NCBI GenBank assembly: GCA_037176905.1
Contig: JBBBWG010023890.1
Coordinates: 32,353 to 60,116, forward strand
Direction of reading: 5' to 3'
Source: Azolla pinnata
Lineage: Eukaryota > Streptophyta > Polypodiopsida > Salviniales > Salviniaceae
DNA length: 27,764 bases
The notes under the pieces are model-generated. The model had not been told where the DNA came from. It did not search any database and saw only the letters and a list, made by a program, of their open reading frames with translations. Made by a program: the position numbers and the translations under genes. The stretch's first letter is position 1; the number at the start of each line of letters is the position of its first letter. Below, one piece after another: positions 18,001-27,764 of the stretch.

Positions 18001-19377
18001 TAAACCGCTGGTTTGTAAAGAAAAACTTGATATGTACCTTCCTTGCTTATCTGGACACATTTCCCTAGCTACTCCAACAGTTATATGAAGTTGATATTGT
18101 TTAGCTATTTTGAAGACCTCCTCTTCAGCTCCCAAAGGATCATCTACACCAAGGAGGGAAAATAAAACTTCAAACATTTCCTGGAAAATGTGAATACCAT
18201 GTTATATGAATAAGATATCCAGAGATGTGTTACTTGCACCCATATTTGTAATGATGCATACTCCTTTCTTCACAGCTTCAGGAAGTAGCATTTCCATCCA
18301 CTTTGAAACTGTACATTAATGACATGGTTTAGCATTATTGGCTTATCCATAGAAACTTGTTTATTTTGAAGGCAAATAATGCTGATAGAGAATCCCAAAT
18401 TGTGGTCTTGACGGCATCATATCTTAGATCCTTTTAATCCAGATTGCCCCATTAGTATTTTAATATCTGAGGTTTTATGCTCTAGAACGTTGTTTCCAAG
18501 GTTAGATCATCTTTCCACGCAGGGTTTTTCCTCATACAACTGTTGGGGACAACAAAGCATGGTTAGGGAAGTTCTCGGATGTACGACTGTTTCCGACACA
18601 TGTAATTGCACAGTGGAGAGCATACAAACAGCGTGCTTATATTTATGCTTAAAGATCTATATTGATCATATGTTCTGATCATATGTTCTGGAGCTGATAC
18701 TCTTACATTATTTCCTTCATTTATCGACCCATAGTACTGTAGTGAAACATCAAAAGAAGAACAAACAGCCTGAGAAAAAATCTCAGATGAATGCCAAGCC
18801 ATGAACATGTACCCTGCATGACACACATCTTATATATACCTGCAATTATCTATATGTTAATAGAATTACACGATCTATATGCTCATACAAATAAACATGT
18901 TTCTTTTCCCGAGAATTCATTTATTTACGTCTTTTGAAATTCAGTGTTCTTTCAAACACCCATGGCCAAAACAAGCAGGGAAGCCAAAAAAAGCAGGGGA
19001 AAGGGAACGTGGTGACCACCGAATAACTCAAATAGCAGATATAACATAGGAAAAGAGGAACAATTGAACCATATTATATAGCATAATAGATGTTTCAAGG
19101 GTTCATCAAGAGCATTTGTCAAAACGAATGACTACAAATTTAAATGTTTTCGTCATTTAAAAACCTTACTTCGAGGATCATAGCCCTTTCCTCCAGCAAT
19201 CATCATTGCATGGCGAATAGCAAGAGTTCTTTCTGCCAAGCATTCTAGAACTAAGTAATCCATGAATGGGACCCCACTAAGCAGCTTGAGAGCAGCATTG
19301 GGCCTATCTCCAGCAAATCCTGCACCACAACCTATTCGTACAAGCTTTTTATGCTGAATAGGGTTTCTTCTCTGCAT
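12569..19377 (-). CDS. Plant AtuA-like (DUF1446) protein with C-terminal AtuA-like domain
   Basis: Eleven exons join with unbroken phase: 19170-19377, 18234-18308, 18038-18143, 17825-17945, 15398-15512, 14450-14640, 14260-14376, 13747-13827, 13424-13662, 13288-13327 and 12569-13183, giving 635 aa. The N-terminal AtuA domain shows VRIGCGAGFAGDRP (residues 13-26), DYLVLECLAERTLA, CIITNMGANDPLGA, NVIITSRVADASLFLGPM, GHLLECGCQITGGYY, LLYEVGDPSAYITPD and YTNGPAGGGGI. A C-terminal domain begins near residue 504 with IPLYKVAHCRTGDKGNDLNF and ends with DGGVNTSRRLDRHGKSLSDL. Bacterial AtuA is tied to acyclic terpene (citronellol/geraniol) breakdown; its biochemical role and the plant role are, to my knowledge, unestablished. 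The start is uncertain: the ATG at 19377 overlaps a possible splice acceptor (TTTATGCAG), so an upstream first exon may exist. Donors after exons 2 and 3 were chosen by family similarity. Exon 5 has a stray copy at 7252-7366. Confidence 0.9.
15025..15063. repeat. (TG)n microsatellite
   Basis: A TG run interrupted once by gggg, in intron 5 of the AtuA-like gene between the exons at 15398-15512 and 14450-14640. Confidence 0.95.
15513..17824 (-). other. Large intron 4 of the AtuA-like gene (2.3 kb)
   Basis: Spans from the GTAAAG donor beside 17825 to the CTGAGCAG acceptor beside 15512. AT-rich; open frames inside, such as 16184-16525 on the plus strand, have no recognisable protein character. 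I see no element ends. The piece next to exon 5 (15513 to about 15596) is also present in the orphan copy at 7367-7447. Confidence 0.75.
18309..19169 (-). other. Intron 1 of the AtuA-like gene, with an exon-like open stretch
   Basis: Lies between the exons at 19170-19377 and 18234-18308. It contains an exon-like segment at 18707-18813, bounded by ATGCAG and GTAAGA signals and open in one frame (MFMAWHSSEIF), which is not expected from the AtuA family. A short direct duplication of gatcatatgttct lies at about 18664-18690. Nothing else was recognised. Confidence 0.6.
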
Positions 19378-21943
19378 AAAATCAAATTCCAGGCATAATT
19401 AAACTTTATTATCCACTGTATTCCATAAAATGATCATTATCAGATAGTTTGGAAAATTAAACAATAGAGAACTATCTTTCTTTATAAGGCTGCAAAGAGA
19501 AAAATGTTTTGCCAAAAGTATCATCCATCAAGTACATGATAAAAATCAGGCTACACAGAATGTTCTCAATAAAGTTCAGAAAGAAAGCTATCAACCTCTT
19601 ATAAAAAGCCACGTTTTCTATGAGAACAAACATGATGTTATATCTCAAAATATTTTCTTGTCATTGAAAGCCAAAAACCTCACTATACATAAGTAGGTGA
19701 GAAGAGCCTAAGTTACTATGGAATCTCATGGCCTAAGCACTTGATGTTATGAAATAAGATGAACTGAACTTAAGCCTTTAAAAGTTCTCGAACATGGGCC
19801 GACTAAAGATGGAGAATAAAGAGAAGCACTTTCAATACAGTAAAATAATGGCCTATACCTGCTGAAGGGTGCCAGAGCATCATATTAATACGTTGACGAT
19901 TAATAAAGCCCATACATTCCCTTAGGTTTTCAGGAACAAGAATACATGAGTTGAAACTGAACTCTTGGGATTAACTCATGGCAACGATTTCAATACACCA
20001 GTAATCATTTCAACCATCATAATCACCCTTGGGTGAAGAGGGTCAAGATTCGACCTTGAACCTGTCTTACCTAATCATAGGCAAAGCTAATCCCAAGGTG
20101 TTAAACAGGTGTTAAACATTAGCAATTTTCTTATTGGATAATCAATAGAAAAGGTAGCAAATTTATTTACTATGGTGCTAAATTCGGTTAGTTTCAGAAA
20201 ATCACCCATTAAGGTTGCTTTACTTCTTTTATCTTTTCAATCCTTAAATTGGTTCAAGTAACAAAAAATTGGTATGGAAAATTAGACAAGATGCGCACAC
20301 CCCTTTGTAAATGGTATTGCTAAGACAACTTACTCGTGCAAGTTAACCGTAAGTCTACCGGATGCTTGGACTTCAGTGACTTCTCACTGGCTCAAACTTT
20401 TTTCTTTGGTAGTTGTATTGAATCGAATTACACTTATACACATGTCCAGGGCATAATGTTCCCCCGACAACAAAGAGCAGAATCGACATACCCTGAGCTT
20501 ACCTAAAGAATAACGAAGGATGGCATCATGTCCCCTCAGAAACAGAACAACCCAAAATGCACAATCAACTTAACGCCATGAGGAACAATACCTCCTCAAC
20601 TCTTTTACCTTCCCTTCCTATCTCTCTATCTTCTTCCAGGTTAAAGCGAGCATACCAGTTTCACTGTGCAGTCGGAATCCATTTCAGCTTCATCTCTTAA
20701 ACAGTCTTTGCCCACACTTCAGTTACACTGCCTTGTTATTGCAGTTTTTCTTTACATAATGGATATATATACATGGAGTTGTTCATTTTTCACCATTCAA
20801 CTCAGTGTTGTGTATTGTGAAACTAAGTGGCCCACGCCCCGCTCCTCCCTTCCCTGCCCCCTATTTCTTTAGTAGGCTCTTATGCTCTATTTCACGGGTG
20901 GGGATAGCATACCAAAATAGTTTCTCTATTAGTGTAGGGAGTGTGTGTGTGATCTCTCTCTCTGTCTCTAACTATATGTTGCTGGAGTTATGGACAACGA
21001 GTTCTTCAACACTATGCTTATCTATCTACAATTGTAAGAGACGATGCCATCAATGCTTCATTTGTATTTCTGATGGTGGGCATCTGAATATGATAAAAGC
21101 ATTTGTCTACGGACAAAAGTTTATGTTAGATTTCTTTGGTTTGATTGTCTCCATAATACTTCTTACATATGCCAAACCACACAGGAAGACAACACTCGAT
21201 GTCAAGTTTTAAAGCTAGCAAGGGAGAAAATTTTCACTTCTAAAAGCAACTTCTTAGGCTGGAAGTGCAATTGCTGCCTATGGAATGCGTCATATGACTA
21301 CCAGGAAATGGAAATATCACGATTCAAATATTCAAGGTACCGCTGCAAAAGATGAAATGCTTGACCAGAAAACATTACGAAAGAAAAGGCACTCGGCAAA
21401 AGCTTCAACATCCGAATGCACTTTGTTTCCACTCATTGAACAAATTACACTTCAGTGTTAAATACTCAACAAATTTTGAAGAAGATGCTCAAGATTAGCA
21501 AACACTATCAAAAAAGCAAAGAGATATAGGAGCATCACGGACTAATAAAAAATTAGTTCTTTAAGAAAATACTTAGTTTTCAAAGTTTCAACCACTACAT
21601 ATGCCATCAAGAAGCTTTTACCAATAGACAAATCACAGTTGCATATCAAGGCAAGTTCTTTTCAAGATACAAAAACCCAAACAAAGTCCTTCCTTCCCCA
21701 TTTGTTTTACCATATTAAGTCAACATTCTATTACACTCCAGGATTTATATACATAGCAAAAAGAAGAGAAGGAATTTTCCTTTCCGACAAAAACTGAAAT
21801 GCATTGTATAAGGTGAGATATACACAGAGTACAAGACGTTTCATCATACGAAATATTGAATGCATTATATGGGTATATATATATAACATCATGATGTCAT
21901 GAGTCATATGAGCTACATATAACTAGAAAGAATGAATTTCTGT
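19378..21943. other. Intergenic region between the AtuA-like gene and SSRP1
   Basis: About 2.5 kb upstream of the AtuA-like start and downstream of the SSRP1 stop. The right end (about 21780-21943) should hold the SSRP1 3' UTR, and the left part the AtuA-like promoter and possibly a non-coding or short first exon that I could not place. There is a gtgtgtgtgtgatctctctc simple stretch at about 20941-20970. No further gene or transposon was recognised. Confidence 0.6.
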
Positions 21944-24900
21944 CTAGTCTGATTCGCCATCAGACGATTTCATCCCTGAAGCATGAGCCCCACCACCTCC
22001 CCTATAATCTGCCATCTCGTTGGTATATCTCGCCTTATCCACTTTCGATTGAGCTTCATATTGATGTTTTTCTTCTTCTGTAACAACACAAACTTTTAGT
22101 TTATTAATTTTTCAGTGGGTTTTCACCATTCTTAACCATCAAGCCACCATTAAATATTTTCAGGTTTTCTACTCCAAAACAGAAACATGCTGGGTTGATT
22201 TATCAACACACAGTAGCTGTTTCCAAGACACAACAAAAAACTTATTTTTCAAAGCTACATGCACATGTTTATTTCAGAGACACACTGTCTTTTAATTTGC
22301 CACAATATAAAGCACGCACACATCCCTTCTCAAATAAACGAGCACATTCAAAACACACTCTTAATTTCCCGAGTTCAGATATAGACTTAAATTACATGTC
22401 TTTTGTCAACACATACCATCACATTTAAATGCACAAAGTACATGCAACCAAATACTTGGATTTATATTGAAAGAAAGAAAATAGAAGTGGATTTAAAATC
22501 TATTACTTTTACCTGTCAGTTTCTTCCATCTCTCACCAATAGCCCGTCCGACATCCTTAAATGCCAATCCAGGGTTTGTTTTCTTTAATACCTACACCAA
22601 AACCAAATGAAAATAACAACAGACAAAAGGTCAAAACAAACTAGCAATTCAAACCCATACTCAATTCATGTAGGCAGTATTCTATGACTGCCTACCAAAC
22701 TTTGCTACAATCATTGGCAGTCTTCCTTACCTCTCGTTCAGATTGAGAGAAGTACATAAAAGCTGACATCGCTCGCTTGGGTGCATTTGGATCCTTTTTC
22801 CGCCTTTTCTTTTTCTTGCCATCCTCATCATCTTCTTCTTTTTTCTTCTTCTTAGCAGCCTTGGGAGCTGAAGGCTCCCTTTTCTTCTCTTTTGCCGGCT
22901 TCTATGCAAAAAAGAGCACAATAAAAAGGACCTGTTAAACAAAAGAGATTTCAAATTCTTTCCCTTCAAAACCAAAGCAATTTGTTATTTACCTCACCAC
23001 CTTCATCTTCACTGGCATTCGAACCTTCATCCTCAGATGATTCATCTGTCGGAGAGCCTGCATCATCTTTCTCAGCAACAAAATCTTCATCCTGCCATTT
23101 AAACGACACAAATCACCCTTCTATAAGCAAAATGCAACAATAGCATTACTTCTTAGTTCCTAAAAGATTGATTTCTGAATATATACAAACCTCCTCATCA
23201 CTCTCTCCTCCAACACCATCTCGAGCATTCCGGATCCTTTCAAGGTGAGGATCAAGAGTCTCATCATCTGATCCTCCCAACGCAGCTGCAACCCCACTTG
23301 GGCCTTGCATCTCACCTAGATTTAAAATCCTCAAGTTCTTCGAGCTACACACCATAAAACAAAAAGTAAAATTTTAAATACATAACAAGAAACTAAGAAA
23401 GCTATTTCCGTGCCAGTTTATACAAAATAGTCAGAATACAAGGCAAACGCATATGTATATACACTTACTTGATGAAATCAAAAAGATTGTGATATTCATT
23501 CCGCTGGATGTTCCGAAACTGGTGCTCCTGCTCACTCCTAAGACGAATAATCAAATCAAAATAGTGAGAGGACATGCTACTTGCTCCCCCGGCTCCATGT
23601 CTCTCGAATTCAACATAGTCAATCTGCATGGACAATCATATCCTAAAATTCAGCTTCAACTAGGTTTTACATCTACTGAATTATGCCATCACAAACGAAC
23701 CTCATCATGAAGTATGAGTGTGGGAGGCTTTGGCAGGAAGAAGAATCCTTTCTCCAACGGGTACAGAACTCCATCTTCTGCTTTGAGAGATGACCTAACA
23801 GCATACCCATCTTGACTACTCCTGAACTTCCCAGGACGGGTTACCTTTGCGCCTGAAAGGGCATTTAATATCTGAGCAAAAACTTCGAATGCCAATCCCT
23901 GGCATCACACAAGTATTTTTAGTAAGTCAGGTGGATCCAAAGTTTCAGTACATTCAGTAGGGCTTGACAGTTTAATCATTAATGTACATTATATGATAAA
24001 TGGTACCTTATATGATGCTCGAAGCCGGTCCTTGTACTTTGAGTTAAGCAGATCTTCGCTGATTGTTAGGTCACACTCAACAGTCTCTTCTGTAGGAAAC
24101 TGTTATGGCAAGAAAATACAATTAATATATGAAGAAATGTAGCCGATTGTTACATTTGCATAAAATCTTACTACCTGGATTACTATGTGTGGATAGAATG
24201 TTTGTCCCTTACGAATTGGTGGATCTAGTGTGATAACCACAAAGGTATGTGGTTGATGTGACTGCAATACAACTGAGATATGTTACCAAAAGATACACAT
24301 AGATTGAATATGTAGACAACCAAAACAAATACAGTAAATTCAGTTATATTTTTCAAAATATACAAATTGTATAACTCCCTCACTTTTTGAAACATTTTCC
24401 AACAGTCACTATAATATCCCAAGCAATACAGAAGCATCTACCTTCGGGAGTACAAAGAGTCGAACTACGCTGCTATATTGAATCTTAAAATCATTAGCTT
24501 GCCCCTGCATACGCAAGAAAGAGAAATGTAGTTCGACACTATACCGTCCCCTGCACAAGCACGAAGGATCCTCAATTTCTATCTAACTCAGAAATAGATA
24601 TATACATAGCACACATATGCACACAGCATCTATCTATGTACACAGAGTATGATCGATTTTATTCCAGTAGAATTACCTAGGAGTCAGGATAGTAACCTCC
24701 TTGAACAGTGCCACAGCTTCAGCAGTCGAGGATCCCACATCTGCCATTGAAAGGATTTTTTCATGGAACACCTACTCAATAGAATTACAAGGGTTGATAT
24801 AAGAAACAGAAAAAATCATGTGAATAAACCGTTTTTTTTATTTTATGAAGCTGCACTACAACGTAAACAGCATATGGGGAATAAATAGGTCACAGTACCT

Positions 24901-27139
24901 GAGCAGGAGGATTATTCTCATCACCTATAAAGCTGGTGTTGGTACTAGGTACATGAAAGCTCATCTCCATTAAACAATCTTTCTGACAAGGTATCAGAGT
25001 ACAAATCTTTTAAGAATCTCCCACTTACTCATAACCATTAAATGCAACCAACTAGAACCCTTTCTGTGTACAAACAAACCTCATTTGCACCCGTGGTATC
25101 ATCCACATGGAACTCCAGTAAGACGTCATTTTTACCCTGTAGCTGTGACTGTGATACATCGGCAAGTGACACTTCAAAGGCTTGTTTTCCATCAACTGAA
25201 AAAGACAGCATATTCCCTGTCCATACATTCAACAGCATCAAATCAATATTTGGAACCAAATGAGTCTGTAAATGTAGACAACAAAAATTATCTCATCCTG
25301 AAAATATACATAAGCATCCAAACATTTGTGTGTGCACCTATCTATGTATATATATGTTATCTGTATTAAATGCATTTGCATAAAACATTGAGAACTCTAA
25401 AATAGAAACATACCATCTAAATCAGCATCCCCCCAATTTCTTCCGCTCACTGATAATGGCTTGTCTTGGGGAGTGACACCCATGTTTGTAGACATAAACC
25501 CTGACAAGCTCAAAATGTCCTGTAATAGGGTTATCAACACCTCAATACTGGATCTTGATGGAGTATAAGATCAGGGCCAAAAAGATGCAAGAAAACATTC
25601 ATCTTCATACTTGCTCTTTGAAGCCATTGAATTTGACATTCGAACCCGCTTTTAGGCGCACTCCCAACTGGTAGCCTCTTGGTATCCGCATCCAACTTAA
25701 ACTAGAAACATCTCTTTGAGAGACCTCTACAACTTTACCACCACCAGATTTCTTCCACAAAAATCCACCTGGGTGTATCTTTAATTGACCCATATTCTGT
25801 TTTACAGTTGAAATATGCAGGCTTTAAATGCAGCAAAAGAATATCAACCCAAGCAAGAATCACATGAAGGTCAATCACCAGACATCGTTTTTAAGCCTAG
25901 ATATCTCACTCGAGAAATGCCAATATATGCATGTCCAGAGTATTGGACATTGGAAAATTCTGTTTGCAACATTATTTTGATGAAACACCAACTTGTGCAT
26001 GGCCAAGCACTCGGGAAGAGCTAATTTTTGTTTATTCCATTCAGAAGTACAAATGCAGATTCCTTTGAGGGTTACCTTAATGACCGAATCACCTCATTAA
26101 AGGTTGGTTCTGCTCTTTTGAAAAGCAATAACTTCCATCTATACTCAAAGACATTCAAGTATTCAAGTTTCTTTCTCGTTGAGTGCTTATCTCTGGTGAG
26201 TGCTCCATGAAGGTAAAGGTAGGTTTTCCTTGTGAGCAATGATAGATGAGGATGAATTGTCGCAATAAAAAATTTTATGATAGGATTCCATCTATGCTCC
26301 CCAGTATTTGTATCCTATCAAAAGTATTAGTTATCAAATCATGGAACCTCTTAAGCCAGTGTTTCTTACACTAGATTTTGAGGACGTAAGTTTCATATTT
26401 GAAATCTTAGTACGTAAAGGAATTCTTTTTCAAAGGAAATTAAAAGATGGGGCAAACTTTTAAGAGCATGTGACAGTCAATCCCTAAATTTCAACCGAGG
26501 ATTTCTAAACAGAATGAAGCAAGAAACAGGAAGCTGCCCAGAAAACCAAGCAAGAATACAAAAAACGTGAATGACGAAAACAAAGAGGTAAGAGTATGGA
26601 TGACATCCACAAGCCCTGGACAACAGAATTTGAAAAGAAGAATTTCTTCAAGGAGCTAGAGTTTAGAAGATCATTTGAAGTACAATAGAGGATATTATAA
26701 AGTTGTTTCCTTTATTTTTGTTAAACCCTGGGTAACTTAAGGTCGGGCATCCCAGCTGTTGAACCCAGGTAACCTAAATGCTGAAACACCTAAACGAAGA
26801 AAATCTGGATGTCTATATCAAAAACCCTCTTAACAACTAAAAATGAAGCTTTTGGCTGTCATCAATTCCATCGGTTGGATTTTTTTTTTTAAACAACTTG
26901 AACCAAGAACAAAAAGCAGTGCTTCTAATTGTATAAAACCGCCCAACGTAGCTAAAAAAAACACAGAGCTTGTAATTACACGCTGAAGGGTTCAGCTGAT
27001 GAGGCGTAAAAACAATGAAAAGCTAATTGAAAATATAGAGAAGAAAAATGGGCACAGAAGGAGAGGTAGAAAGGCATACCATGCCTCCACGGCCACCGAG
27101 CATGATATTCCCGAACAGACGGACATTTTCAGACGTCAT
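21944..27139 (-). CDS. SSRP1: SSRP1, HMG-box subunit of the histone chaperone FACT
   Basis: SSRP1 pairs with SPT16 to form FACT, which disassembles and rebuilds nucleosomes during transcription and replication in the nucleus. Sixteen exons join in phase: 27080-27139, 25611-25796, 25414-25519, 25080-25216, 24899-24982, 24677-24771, 24442-24550, 24175-24261, 24007-24099, 23701-23898, 23469-23623, 23191-23344, 22993-23091, 22731-22901, 22513-22591 and 21944-22077, giving 648 aa, normal for plants. Order: N-terminal SSRP1/Pob3 region ([12 protein letters not shown]), core ([102 protein letters not shown]), acidic tail about 484-521, Lys-rich linker, HMG box from about 558 ([20 protein letters not shown]) and a Gly/Ser/Asp end. 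The N-terminus [14 protein letters not shown] is longer than the usual plant MADG/MTDG form. No defects seen; intron 1 is longest (25797-27079). Confidence 0.97.
25797..27079 (-). other. Intron 1 of SSRP1 (1.3 kb)
   Basis: A long first intron with a GTATGC donor beside 27080 and an AACAG acceptor beside 25796. Long first introns near the promoter are common in plant housekeeping genes and can raise expression; nothing here proves that. Poly-A/T runs occur near 26881. No gene or repeat of note was found. Confidence 0.8.
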
Positions 27140-27764
27140 GGCCGTCTCCCCTTGTCTAATCCGCCTGGGTCAGTGTAGCCTAAATTTGCAATGTAATTAA
27201 ATGTATACGACCCAAAAAAAGCCTGCAGAAAAGAACCAACGAAACAGATAGGAAAGAAAATCAGCAGAGAGAGAGATAGGCAGAATCGAAGAGCGGTGCG
27301 GGAAGCAGAGCAGAGATGGATGGAATCCTTCCCGCGCTCTCCCCACACATGAATATGGGTATAGCAAAGCAATTCTTTTGTGGGCGGCGAGTCTTGTTTT
27401 TCACAATTGCGAGGATGCCCTTGGGAATTTCGAGAAATGGCCAGCAGAGAAGAAGATTTTCATAAACAAGGGTTTAGGGTTTAGGGTTTAGGGTTTAGGG
27501 TTTAGGATTGAGGGTTTTAGAAAGATTCTAACACACTGTAAAAACCCTAAATTTTGAGGATGCATTTTGTTTTTTTGGGTTTAGACACAATCGGCTCCGA
27601 ATTCTATCACGACTTTGCCTTCCATGTGCAGCATCTGTCTGTATCGAATCTTCGTTGATTTGTGCGTTCACGATAGTGAAGATGCCTCCTTGGGATTTTC
27701 AAGATTTTCTGAGAGCGATTGCTTTAGGGGTTTGAGAAACCTAGCGCCCTGATTGTAAAAGCCC
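27140..27764. other. SSRP1 5' leader and promoter region; possible divergent gene beyond the edge
   Basis: The region just upstream of the SSRP1 start has a GA-rich tract (agagagagagatagg, about 27265-27281) of the kind seen in plant 5' UTRs, then the telomeric repeats. From about 27600 to the edge I see no supported gene. An ATG at 27680 opens only 17 codons. A divergent gene off the right edge is possible but not shown. Confidence 0.5.
27470..27506. promoter_or_regulatory. Interstitial telomeric repeat (GGGTTTA)5 in the SSRP1 upstream region
   Basis: Five perfect head-to-tail GGGTTTA units plus a partial one, about 330 bp upstream of the SSRP1 ATG, followed by the degenerate ggattgagggttttag. 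A reverse-orientation telo-box core (aaaaccctaaa) lies at 27540-27550. Telo-boxes (AAACCCTAA) are known promoter elements of plant genes active in dividing cells, and FACT subunits fit that class. The role here is inferred from position. Confidence 0.8.

Noticed and set aside
19855..19925. Possible first exon of the AtuA-like gene (frame MGFINRQRINMMLWHPSA before a GT)
   Set aside because: Joining it to the acceptor at 19371 does not keep the AtuA-like reading phase, and the peptide does not resemble the family's N-terminus.
20805..21212. 135-codon plus-strand frame in the intergenic region
   Set aside because: Starts in C-rich simple sequence and runs over GT/CT repeats. No domain is recognisable and nothing supports transcription.
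27680..27733. Divergent gene start at the right edge (MPPWDFQDFLRAIALGV)
   Set aside because: Only 17 codons before a stop, no clear splice donor, and the window ends soon after; not supportable.

Overview
The window is nuclear DNA of a land plant. It holds intron-rich genes with canonical GT-AG introns, a long intronless PPR gene, a run of plant-type (TTTAGGG) telomeric repeat in a promoter, and a 100-N scaffold gap. The protein sequences are clearly plant but differ from what I know of core eudicots and grasses, so I do not name a lineage.

Four genes are recognisable, all on the minus strand. From left to right they are: (1) VPS45, a Sec1/Munc18 protein of vesicle fusion at the trans-Golgi network (start at 4749; its last third lies off the left edge); (2) a P-class pentatricopeptide repeat gene in one exon (8355-10799); (3) an 11-exon gene for a plant AtuA/DUF1446-like protein (12569-19377); (4) SSRP1, the HMG-box subunit of the histone chaperone FACT (21944-27139, 16 exons, 648 aa). 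I rebuilt splice structures for VPS45, the AtuA-like gene and SSRP1 by hand; reading phase is kept at every junction. The genes are not functionally linked: vesicle traffic, organelle RNA, an uncharacterised putative enzyme and chromatin.

The unusual part is the DNA on either side of the PPR gene (about 4900-8350 and 10890-12030), a patchwork of tandem repeats and pieces copied from genes in this same window. It contains a 42-45 bp minisatellite (4933-5207), a decayed copy of the PPR gene's 3' end with its downstream flank (about 5256-6553), an orphan copy of AtuA-like exon 5 with flanking intron sequence (about 7195-7447), a roughly 40-bp minisatellite of about 17.5 units starting 92 bp upstream of the PPR ORF (10891-11607), and a copy of part of VPS45 intron 1 (about 11642-11943). 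The copies keep intron sequence, so they arose at the DNA level and not by retroposition.

The remaining non-genic stretches (VPS45 intron 3, the AtuA-like introns, 19378-21943 and SSRP1 intron 1) are AT-rich and show no gene or element I could identify. I saw no CRISPR, operon or recognisable defence or biosynthetic cluster. The best candidate for something new is the mosaic of gene fragments around the PPR locus.
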